A stretch of DNA of 6,027 nucleotides, taken from positions 1-6,027 of the forward strand of contig JAFQRU010000026.1 of assembly GCA_017409915.1 (NCBI GenBank). The letters run 5' to 3'. Position 1 is the stretch's first letter. Each line of letters begins with the position of its first letter. The position numbers were made by a program, and so were the translations under genes. Shown piece by piece: positions 1 to 6,027 of this stretch. Below the pieces are notes generated by a model, which ran no database searches, was not told the DNA's origin, and worked only from the letters and a program-made list of their open reading frames with translations. This DNA is from Clostridia bacterium. Lineage in GTDB: Bacteria > Bacillota > Clostridia > Monoglobales > Monoglobaceae.

Positions 1-2
1 GC

Positions 3-1763
3 TACACAGAAGAAGAACTTACCGGCATCTTTGTTACAGAAGATGAGAATTTAAAGGTTGATTCAAGCATAGTTGGAACAACAAAGCCTGGTTATACACT
101 TGCTGCAAGTCACGACACATTACCTGACGGCGCAGAAGTAACTTATCAGTGGCAGCAGGCAGATGCAGCAGCCGGCCCATTTGCAGATATTGCAGGCGCA
201 ACAGAGGATACATATACTCTTAAAAATGTGCAGGGCGGAAAATATGTAAGAGTTAAAGTAAAGCTCACTAAGGATGAGGGAGCAACAATAGGTCCTGATA
301 CATACAGTGATGCAGAAAGAATTGACGCCGCGCTTACACCGGGTGCACCGGACGCTAGTAACGACGGCGGACAGCAGGCACTCAATTTAACTTACAGACT
401 TACCATTCCTGAAACAGTAGAGGGAATGGAAGGAATGAATGAAACAGCTCGTTCATATTTCCTTCTTGATGATACAGGAAGTGGCGATTCTAAATTCCTT
501 TTAATTGAGGCGGCATCTGTCGCAAGATTAGTTGGAAATGCGACACAAGGTGTTCCTTATACTGATTCTACAACAAATAACAAATTTGACCCGACTGTTG
601 AGGACAGTATTGCATACTGGTTGAAAAACACTTATGCAGCAGGTGGAAATACAGCGTCAGGCTCTATTGCAAGTATAGTGGGTGAAAATAAGCTTGCTCC
701 TGCGCTTATTCCATACCTTGATACAGACCACGAATGGTTGACAGAAGGTGGATGTACGGCGGGTCCTTGTACAGATGACTATGTTGTAGAGTCCCCTGCG
801 GCAATTTTATCTGTTACAGAGCTTAAACAGTATCGTAACAGATTCGGTTGGGCAGAAGGTCTTACCTGGGAAAGTGGCACTGCTGATTCCAATATGTTGA
901 GAACTCCAAGACAGACTGCTGTTAATGTAAGATTGTTCTGGAGAACAAATGATAACGGCGGCAGTGCAGTAGGTGGCGGTATTGTTGCAAATGCTGTATC
1001 TTCAAACACAGGAGCATTAATCAGACCTATATTCTGGCTCTCAGAGGATGTATTCAAGGAAGTTAAGCTTGATGTCACAAAAATGGGTGATGGCGTAAAA
1101 GAAATGCTCAGAGAAACATATACAAAGGCTGAGCTTGCAGAAATCTATAGTGCAGAAGAACTTGCAGCAATAGGTTTTGAAAGCGTAAGCGTTGACAATG
1201 TTTTATTAGAAGGTATTCCTACAGTAGGAAGCGAACTTGAAGTATTCTATAATTATACAAGCAGCAATCCTGATGCAGATGTAAATGTAAGCATCCAGTG
1301 GATGTATTCAAACACACCTGATGACGGTTATACAAATATTCCTGGTGCAACATCAAAGAAATATGTCATTGATTCTGCCTATAACGGAAAATACATCAAG
1401 GCTAAGGTTACACCTCTTGACAGCAACGATAACGAAGGCGAACCTGTAATGAGTAACCATCTTGGCTTGGTTGGTTCGGTAAGACCTGTAACTGTAACTA
1501 ATCCTGTATATGCTCAGGCCGGAGATGATTATAAGGTAACATTCACCATTTCAAATACCGGCTCAGAAACATCGGCATATGTTATCATTGCAGCTTACAG
1601 AACATCCGACAATGTTATGGTAAGAGTAAATCCGCAGGAAGTTACCGTAGTAAACGGAACAGATAACTATTCTGCTTTACTTGAAGACTTTACAGTGGAT
1701 GCAAATACCATAGTGCGTGGGTTTGTATGGAATAACCTTACAGATATGATACCACTTTATTAA
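3..1763 (+). CDS. Modular surface protein, C-terminal part (Ig-like / DUF6273-like / Ig-like / beta-sandwich); 5' end outside window
   Basis: The reading frame is open from the first base of the window to a TAA at 1761-1763, so 586 C-terminal residues are visible and the true start lies upstream. An internal GTG at 228 is not the start, because coding sequence continues before it. Residues 1-9 (YTEEELTGI) look like the tail of a preceding module. Residues 10-88 form an Ig-like domain (W50, GGKY at 78-81). Residues 127-369 resemble the DUF6273-type module of Clostridia exported proteins: FLLIEA at 165-170, ILSVTELKQY at 268-277, MLRTP at 298-302, IRPIFWLSEDVF at 340-351. A helical linker (373-391) and a second Ig-like domain (392-488; W433, GKY at 462-464) follow. 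The last 94 residues look like a beta-sandwich ending in FVWNNLTDMIPLY. No sorting motif or SLH domain is visible at the C-terminus. An extracellular location is inferred from this architecture; the molecular function is unknown. Domain names rest on motif memory, not a search. Confidence 0.85.
   Translation, partial: YTEEELTGIFVTEDENLKVDSSIVGTTKPGYTLAASHDTLPDGAEVTYQWQQADAAAGPFADIAGATEDTYTLKNVQGGKYVRVKVKLTKDEGATIGPDTYSDAERIDAALTPGAPDASNDGGQQALNLTYRLTIPETVEGMEGMNETARSYFLLDDTGSGDSKFLLIEAASVARLVGNATQGVPYTDSTTNNKFDPTVEDSIAYWLKNTYAAGGNTASGSIASIVGENKLAPALIPYLDTDHEWLTEGGCTAGPCTDDYVVESPAAILSVTELKQYRNRFGWAEGLTWESGTADSNMLRTPRQTAVNVRLFWRTNDNGGSAVGGGIVANAVSSNTGALIRPIFWLSEDVFKEVKLDVTKMGDGVKEMLRETYTKAELAEIYSAEELAAIGFESVSVDNVLLEGIPTVGSELEVFYNYTSSNPDADVNVSIQWMYSNTPDDGYTNIPGATSKKYVIDSAYNGKYIKAKVTPLDSNDNEGEPVMSNHLGLVGSVRPVTVTNPVYAQAGDDYKVTFTISNTGSETSAYVIIAAYRTSDNVMVRVNPQEVTVVNGTDNYSALLEDFTVDANTIVRGFVWNNLTDMIPLY
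30..266 (+). repeat. Ig-like domain, copy 1, in the modular surface protein
   Basis: Residues 10-88 of the partial protein contain VTYQW, an AGAT turn, and GGKYVRVKV at the end. The same order (V.[YI]QW, then [AP]GAT, then GKY[IV].[AV]KV) recurs about 380 residues later at 1176-1466. This is a protein-level repeat, diverged at the DNA level. Such W...GxYxxxxV cores are typical of bacterial Ig-like adhesion or spacer domains; that assignment is from family knowledge. Confidence 0.6.
1119..1466 (+). repeat. Helical YTxxEL linker plus Ig-like domain, copy 2
   Basis: Residues 373-391 (YTKAELAEIYSAEELAAIG) match the YTEEELTGI that opens the window. Residues 392-488 then give a second Ig-like domain with IQW, PGAT and GKYIKAKV landmarks. 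Together they repeat the order seen at 3-266. A linker plus Ig-like domain therefore follows each DUF6273-like module, and the part upstream of the window probably holds at least one more such module. Confidence 0.6.
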
Positions 1764-1775
1764 TATTGTTTTCAC

Positions 1776-1803
1776 CCGAACCGCGCCTTTTGGCGCGGTT
1801 CGG
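1776..1803 (+). terminator. Perfect 12-bp GC-rich hairpin, possible weak terminator or mRNA-stabilising element
   Basis: CCGAACCGCGCC and GGCGCGGTTCGG pair without a mismatch around a TTTT loop, 12 bases after the stop of the surface-protein gene. The base after the stem starts ATAAAATAATAC, so the T-tract of a standard intrinsic terminator is missing; the other strand lacks one too. It may be a T-less terminator, a 3'-end stabiliser, or a processing point inside a longer transcript. The hairpin is certain; its role is inferred. Confidence 0.6.
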
Positions 1804-1820
1804 ATAAAATAATACAGGGT

Positions 1821-1826
1821 AAGGAG
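1821..1826 (+). promoter_or_regulatory. Ribosome binding site that fixes a GTG start
   Basis: AAGGAG lies seven bases before GTG at 1834-1836. The next in-frame ATG (codon 17, at 1882) has no comparable site and would cut off the start of the conserved N-terminal PMPFWSWND region, so the GTG start is chosen. Confidence 0.85.
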
Positions 1827-1833
1827 AACGACT

Positions 1834-4557
1834 GTGAATATATTGGATAATTTATTTAATCCGCCTAATGAATACAGACCTATGCCGTTCTGGTCATGGA
1901 ATGACCGTTTAGATACTGCTGAAACCACCCGCCAGATAGGGATAATGGATGAAGCAGGAATTGGCGGTTATTTTATGCATGCCCGCGGTGGACTTCTTAC
2001 TGAATATATGGGAAAAGAGTGGTTTGAAAACATAAAAACCGGAGTATGCGAGGGAGAAAAGCGAAATATGTCTCCCTGGGCATATGATGAAAACGGGTGG
2101 CCCAGCGGTTTCGGTGACGGAAAAGTAAATGGCCGGGGTGAGGAATACCAGCAAAAATATTTAAGATACGAAATCGGTGAAAAAAACACACCAAGAACAA
2201 TTGCCAATGTGGATAACTACCACTTTTATTATGAGGTTAACGAGTTTTATACTGATAATCTCAATAAAGATGTTGTAAAAGAATTTATAAAGGTTGCATA
2301 TCAGCCTTATACAGAAGATAAAGATAGCAAAATTTGCGGATTTTTTACAGATGAACCGCAACTTTCCAGGAAGGGTATACCCTGGAGCAATGTTATACCC
2401 AGCGCATATAAAGATGAATATAACGAGGATATATTGCCTTTACTTCCTCAGTTGTTTTTTGAAATTGGAAATTACCGCGAAACCAGAATAAAATTCTGGC
2501 GCCTTGTAACAATTTTATTTTCAACAGCTTATGTAAAGCAGATATCTGATTATCTTGATAAATATAATATGAAATTAACAGGACACCTCGTTTTAGAGGA
2601 TGACCTTCTTTCTCAGCTGACTACCAACGGTGCCGTAATGCCTTGCTATGAATACTTTGATATGCCGGGCGTTGATGCTCTCTTTCGGGAGCCTATCAGC
2701 AAAATGTCTGTCTTGCAGGTGGCATCTGTTGCTCATCAGTTAGGGAAAAAACAAGTTTTATCCGAAAGCTTTGCCCTGTGCGGAGACGGAATAAGCTTTG
2801 AAGAATTAAGATACCTTTATGAATATCAGATGGTGAGGGGAGCAAATGTTTTATGTCCTCATCTTGAAGGCTATTCTTTAAGGGGAATGAGAAAGTTTGA
2901 CAGACCACCTGCTATGTATTATCAACAGCCTTGGTGGAAGAGATATAAATTATTTACGGATATGGTTTCTTCAATAGGTATGCTTCTGGCAGAAGGAAGA
3001 ACCGATTTTGACACCTTGTTGTTGCATCCTCAGGTTTCCGCCTGGGCAATGTATAACACACAAAATGATGATGAAGTTAGAGCGTTTAGTGATAAATTTG
3101 CTCGTGTAATTGATATTCTTGAAGAGAAGAATATTTTGTTCGACCTTGGCGATGAAATTATTATGGAACGGCACGCAACTGTCCAAGACGGCAAAATTCG
3201 CATAGGAAATCAGTCGTATAGCCGTGTGGTATTGCCACCATATACGGATATGCTTGAAGGAACAAAAAAACTTCTTGAAAAGTTTGCCGCAGAGGGCGGT
3301 GAAATCCTTACAGCAGAGGAAGTTGCCCCTGTCAATATTATAGATAATAAGGGAATTACATATACAAGAAGACTTTTTGACGGCTTTAAGGTGCACTATT
3401 TTGTTAACAGCACCGACAAAATTCAACAAGCTGCAACAAAAGTCAAAGGAAGATATGTTGATTTCAGAAACAAATGTCTTAAAAACTTTAACGGCGAGTT
3501 TGAGTTTGCACCCTATGACAGTTTAGTTGTAATTGAAGAAACTGAGGGGATGGTTGAAACTTCGGAAACGGATATACTCCCTGAAAAGAAGCTTTCTGTT
3601 GACGGAGAATGGAAGATAGAAGATGTAAGCCTTAACACCCTTGTTCTTGACAAATGTGATTATTATATTGACGGAGAGTTAAAGGGAAGAGAAAGCTATA
3701 TTCTTGATGTGCAGACAGATGCTATTAATATGCAAAAACCGGTTAATATTGAGACCGTGTTCAGATTTGAGGTCAAGGATATACCGGAGAGAATTTTTCT
3801 TGTTACCGAAAATCGTGAAGCAGATATATATATAAATGATAGCCCTGTTTCATGCTTTGAGGACGAATTCTTTATTGATCCGGCGTTTGGAATGCTAAAC
3901 ATTTCCAAAATGGTAACAGAGGGCACCAATAATGTCAGGTTAAAGATTCCGTTTGCACAGAAAGATGCAACTTATGAAAATATTAAAAAATCTGCATTTT
4001 TTGAAAGCGAGAAAAACAAGCTGAGTCTCGATATGGAACTTGCACCGATTTATATAGCAGGGGATTTTGAGGTATCAACGGATGTTGATAAGTATGAAGA
4101 GCTTGACCGAAATGCCGTGCGTTATAGTGGGGAATTCACTATCTGCAAACAAAGAGAGAAGATTTCCCTGAAAGACATAAATAAAAACGGATATCCGTTT
4201 TTTGCAGGCGAAATAACTTTGAGCCGTGAAATTGATATAAGCGATACTAATTATCGGTTTGAAGTTAACAAATATGGCATTAATGCAATTGATGTTTTTG
4301 TAAATGATAATTTTGTTAATACTCTTGCGTGGAATCCTTATACAGTTGATATAAGTGGTTTCTTAAAGAAAGGGCAAAACAAGATAAAAATTAAAATCTA
4401 TAACAATCTGAGGAATCTTATGGGCCCACATCATGTGGATGAAGGAGAATGTTATAAAGTAAGGCCCGGATGTTATTTTAAAAAGAAATGGCTTTTTAGC
4501 TGTGACGATATTCAGTGGAATGATGACTTTTGTTTTATAAAGATATCTGTTGAGTAG
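1834..4557 (+). CDS. GH106-like glycoside hydrolase (putative alpha-L-rhamnosidase), cytoplasmic
   Basis: This complete 907-residue protein starts at GTG 1834 and ends at TAG 4555-4557. The N-terminus carries the pattern of the GH106-type family: PMPFWSWNDRL (16-26), GGYFMHARGGL (44-54), WAYDENGWPSG (82-92), FFTDEPQ (170-176), LSESFA (309-314) and CPHLEGYSLRG (341-351), consistent with a TIM-barrel catalytic domain over about residues 1-400. Acidic candidates for catalysis are E174 and E311, by position in conserved motifs only. A linking region follows. The C-terminal half looks like beta-sandwich, galactose-binding-like domains: GEWKIEDV (591-598), GYPFFAGEI (786-794), LAWNPYTVDI (831-840) and NLMGPHH (861-867). 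GH106 enzymes release L-rhamnose from plant or microbial glycans such as rhamnogalacturonan. No signal peptide is visible, so it probably acts on imported oligosaccharides. The actual substrate is not shown by the sequence, and relatives of this fold may have other specificities. Confidence 0.8.
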   Translation: MNILDNLFNPPNEYRPMPFWSWNDRLDTAETTRQIGIMDEAGIGGYFMHARGGLLTEYMGKEWFENIKTGVCEGEKRNMSPWAYDENGWPSGFGDGKVNGRGEEYQQKYLRYEIGEKNTPRTIANVDNYHFYYEVNEFYTDNLNKDVVKEFIKVAYQPYTEDKDSKICGFFTDEPQLSRKGIPWSNVIPSAYKDEYNEDILPLLPQLFFEIGNYRETRIKFWRLVTILFSTAYVKQISDYLDKYNMKLTGHLVLEDDLLSQLTTNGAVMPCYEYFDMPGVDALFREPISKMSVLQVASVAHQLGKKQVLSESFALCGDGISFEELRYLYEYQMVRGANVLCPHLEGYSLRGMRKFDRPPAMYYQQPWWKRYKLFTDMVSSIGMLLAEGRTDFDTLLLHPQVSAWAMYNTQNDDEVRAFSDKFARVIDILEEKNILFDLGDEIIMERHATVQDGKIRIGNQSYSRVVLPPYTDMLEGTKKLLEKFAAEGGEILTAEEVAPVNIIDNKGITYTRRLFDGFKVHYFVNSTDKIQQAATKVKGRYVDFRNKCLKNFNGEFEFAPYDSLVVIEETEGMVETSETDILPEKKLSVDGEWKIEDVSLNTLVLDKCDYYIDGELKGRESYILDVQTDAINMQKPVNIETVFRFEVKDIPERIFLVTENREADIYINDSPVSCFEDEFFIDPAFGMLNISKMVTEGTNNVRLKIPFAQKDATYENIKKSAFFESEKNKLSLDMELAPIYIAGDFEVSTDVDKYEELDRNAVRYSGEFTICKQREKISLKDINKNGYPFFAGEITLSREIDISDTNYRFEVNKYGINAIDVFVNDNFVNTLAWNPYTVDISGFLKKGQNKIKIKIYNNLRNLMGPHHVDEGECYKVRPGCYFKKKWLFSCDDIQWNDDFCFIKISVE

Positions 4558-4571
4558 AGAATACAAATTTG

Positions 4572-4577
4572 AGGAGG
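4572..4577 (+). promoter_or_regulatory. Strong ribosome binding site of the SLH protein gene
   Basis: AGGAGG sits eight bases before ATG 4586, inside a purine-rich stretch (4571-4584). The gap from the hydrolase stop is only 28 bases and shows no hairpin or promoter, which supports co-transcription of the two genes. Confidence 0.85.
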
Positions 4578-4585
4578 AGAAGGAT

Positions 4586-6027
4586 ATGAAAAAACAATGT
4601 ATTGTGAGTGTGTGCTTAGCGTTATTGATTACTTTAAGCGCAACATTGTGGGTAAGTGCCGGAGGAATAACGATTGAAATAGACAATCTGACCGAGGTGT
4701 TTACTGTATCAGGAACAGTTGAGGAATCAGTAAGAAGTGGTAAGGCGTCCCTTAAGGTCGTTTCTGATGACGGATATGTTGCCCATGTGGCAGAGGTGAG
4801 AACTGACGAGGAAGGTTCTTTTACATATTCGTTCAAGATGGACACGGATGTTCCGTCAGGGTACTATACGGCTTATGCCTCTGCATACGGTCGTGAAGGG
4901 CAGGCCGCGTATAACGATCGTTTTGAGGATTATTACGTTGGATCTGTCAGAAAGGGTATTATTTTGGATGACATCAACGATATAACTAGTAAGGAAGCTC
5001 TCAAATTGTATCTTACAGCCAATAATGAAAAGGTTATGCAGGAAATAGGTATATACTGGCCAACAAGCCTTGCTTTGTCTCAGACAGCAAAGGATAAAAT
5101 TTATGCAGATCTCTTTAATGGAAGAAGCTATGCAGAACTGATGGATTTAAAGGAACTGTTTTATAATAATGTGGCTATATATGCATTAAACGAAGCAACA
5201 GAAGAAAATGTTGTTGCTGTATGGAATGAATATAATTATGACACCACAGGCGCTCTTATGGACGGCTTATATCAGGGATATTCTTCCGCAAATAAAAATG
5301 GAGCTATTGTGCGCATGGCAGGGGAGCCTGTTACAGGACAAGAGGATATAATTAAGAATTTTAATGCCGCTGTTTTCCTTCAGGAGATTTATTTATCTTC
5401 AAGTTACAGCGATATAAACAAATTGTTTGCAGGTTCCTATGTGGTTGGAAGCGGTGACGAAGCAGTAACCAGATATTACAAGGATGCAGTTACATTTAGT
5501 TTGGCAACCTTTAATCGTCTTGATTCTGTAACTCGCGGTAATGCCCTTTACGGTAAAAGCTATATGAGCATGGCTGATTTGGAAACTGCAATTAACGGAA
5601 TCACGACTCCCGGTCCCGGCGGCGGTGGCGGTGGCGGCAGCTCCGACGACTCTGATGATTTAGAGGATTCCGACAGCGTAGGCGGAGGCTTCTGGGGAAT
5701 TACCAATGAGGGCCAGGGTGAGATGATTGAAACAAATCCGCAAGTGCAGAATGGCTTTAAGGATATCTCCAAGGATTTCTGGGCTTATGAAGCTATAACA
5801 AGTCTTGTTGAAAAAGGCGTTATCAGTGGATATTTAGATAACACATTCAAACCTAATAACGATATTACAAGAGAAGAATTTATAACTATTCTTGCAAAGT
5901 ATCTTAATCTTGATACAAATGCAAATTGCGATTTTGCTGATGTTTCCAAGAGCAGATGGTCATATTCTTATATCGCGGCTGCATACAATGCAGGAATCAT
6001 AACAGGAAATGATATGAATATGTTTAA
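4586..6027 (+). CDS. Secreted SLH-domain surface protein, N-terminal 480 residues; 3' end outside window
   Basis: The frame opens at ATG 4586 and has no stop before the window ends. Residues 1-25 are a signal peptide: a KK start, a hydrophobic core and a VSA site before GG, with no lipobox. Residues 27-117 look beta-rich (FTVSGTV at 39-45, GSFTYSF at 77-83) and may be a carbohydrate- or matrix-facing domain. Residues 133-338 look helical and contain three diverged repeats with the pattern G-x7-D-[LI]-x3-[FI]. A linker with seven glycines (345-351) then Asp/Ser-rich sequence leads to one full SLH motif (391-442: FKDIS, FWAYEAI, ITREEF) and part of a second from residue 450 (FADVSKSRW). SLH domains bind secondary wall polymer, so the protein should sit on the cell surface; usually three SLH motifs occur, so more is expected downstream. 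Its job is unknown; sitting after a rhamnosidase-type gene suggests glycan binding or scaffolding, which is inference. Confidence 0.88.
   Translation, partial: MKKQCIVSVCLALLITLSATLWVSAGGITIEIDNLTEVFTVSGTVEESVRSGKASLKVVSDDGYVAHVAEVRTDEEGSFTYSFKMDTDVPSGYYTAYASAYGREGQAAYNDRFEDYYVGSVRKGIILDDINDITSKEALKLYLTANNEKVMQEIGIYWPTSLALSQTAKDKIYADLFNGRSYAELMDLKELFYNNVAIYALNEATEENVVAVWNEYNYDTTGALMDGLYQGYSSANKNGAIVRMAGEPVTGQEDIIKNFNAAVFLQEIYLSSSYSDINKLFAGSYVVGSGDEAVTRYYKDAVTFSLATFNRLDSVTRGNALYGKSYMSMADLETAINGITTPGPGGGGGGGSSDDSDDLEDSDSVGGGFWGITNEGQGEMIETNPQVQNGFKDISKDFWAYEAITSLVEKGVISGYLDNTFKPNNDITREEFITILAKYLNLDTNANCDFADVSKSRWSYSYIAAAYNAGIITGNDMNMF
4973..5605 (+). repeat. Three-unit helical repeat region in the SLH protein
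   Basis: Residues 130-340 hold three units of about 65-72 residues. Each ends in a shared core: GRSYAELMDLKELF (179-192), GEPVTGQEDIIKNF (246-259) and GKSYMSMADLETAI (323-336). The common pattern is G, seven residues, D, L or I, three residues, F or I. The spacing between cores is 67 and 77 residues. The rest of each unit is predicted by eye to be helical and is strongly diverged. I do not recognise a named family with certainty. Confidence 0.55.
5618..5683 (+). other. Glycine run and acidic linker before the SLH domains
   Basis: Seven glycine codons (5618-5638, mixed GGC and GGT) are followed by a Ser/Asp/Glu-rich stretch up to about residue 366. It reads as a flexible spacer separating the functional region from the cell-wall anchor. 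The stretch is locally GC-rich compared with its surroundings because of the glycine codons. Confidence 0.75.
5756..6027 (+). other. SLH domains: one complete, one cut by the window end
   Basis: Residues 391-442 fit an SLH motif: F-x-D-[IV] start, FWAYEAI helix, GVISGYLDNTFKP turn, and ITREEF, the equivalent of the conserved TRAE-type motif. A second motif begins at residue 450 with FADVSKSRW and continues through AGIITGND before the window ends. Confidence 0.9.

Larger units (their letters stand above)
1764..1833 (+). other. Intergenic gap between surface protein and glycoside hydrolase
   Basis: This 70-base gap holds the hairpin at 1776-1803 and the ribosome binding site at 1821-1826. No convincing promoter is visible: TAAAAT at 1805-1810 resembles a -10 box but has no -35 partner at the right distance and lies too close to the ribosome binding site. 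Confidence 0.7.

Noticed and set aside
228..230. GTG at 228 as the start of the first gene
   Set aside because: The same frame is open and clearly coding back to the window edge, the GTG falls inside the first Ig-like domain, and no ribosome binding site precedes it.
1805..1810. TAAAAT as a -10 box for the hydrolase gene
   Set aside because: There is no -35 hexamer 16-18 bases upstream (that position is the GC-rich hairpin stem), and a start site there would fall next to the ribosome binding site.
2971..3429. A 152-residue open frame on the minus strand inside the hydrolase gene
   Set aside because: It lies wholly within the well-supported glycoside hydrolase frame, has a cysteine- and isoleucine-rich composition without domain features, and no credible ribosome binding site context.
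4586..4675. Lipoprotein signal peptide, because of cysteines 5 and 10
   Set aside because: Both cysteines precede or sit within the hydrophobic core, and no lipobox with a cysteine follows it; VSA before GG fits an ordinary signal peptidase I site.
4363..4845. A 160-residue open frame on the minus strand spanning the hydrolase-SLH gene boundary
   Set aside because: It overlaps the conserved C-terminus of the hydrolase, the strong ribosome binding site and the signal peptide of the next gene; its sequence is low-complexity Ser/Thr and shows no family motif.
5618..5638. Phase-variable repeat at the glycine run
   Set aside because: GGC and GGT codons alternate irregularly, so there is no homogeneous tract of the kind that slips readily, and a flexible linker explains it.
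5560..5772. A minus-strand Pro/Ser-rich open frame opposite the glycine linker
   Set aside because: The proline run is simply the complement of the GGC/GGT glycine codons, and the + strand protein is clearly real.

Overview
The window looks like chromosomal DNA of an uncultured or little-studied Clostridia-type Firmicute that degrades polysaccharides. The signs are AT-rich coding sequence, strong AGGAGG-type ribosome binding sites, a GTG start, a secreted protein carrying S-layer homology (SLH) domains, and a large modular exported-type protein. A gut or rumen fibre degrader is a reasonable guess, but the sequence alone does not fix the genus.

Layout, all on the + strand: (1) positions 3-1763 hold the C-terminal 586 residues of a large modular surface-type protein. 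Its order is an Ig-like domain, a DUF6273-like module, a second Ig-like domain and a C-terminal beta-sandwich ending in a Trp/Pro-rich tail. (2) A 70-base gap holds a perfect 12-bp GC-rich hairpin without a T-tract, then the ribosome binding site of the next gene. (3) Positions 1834-4557 hold a complete 907-residue GH106-like (alpha-L-rhamnosidase-type) glycoside hydrolase with no signal peptide. (4) After 28 bases, positions 4586-6027 hold the first 480 residues of a secreted SLH protein that runs off the window. It has a signal peptide, a beta-rich N-terminal domain, a three-unit helical repeat region, a Gly/Asp/Ser linker, one complete SLH motif and part of a second.

The short spacing of genes 2 and 3 suggests co-transcription, and the hairpin leaves read-through from gene 1 open. 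A working picture, which is inference, is a glycan-use locus: two exported proteins act at the cell surface, and a cytoplasmic hydrolase trims imported, probably rhamnose-containing, oligosaccharides.

No RNA gene, CRISPR array, insertion sequence or attachment site was seen. The most interesting signals are the repeating (DUF6273-like + helical linker + Ig-like) architecture of protein 1 and the apparently undescribed three-copy helical repeat in protein 3.
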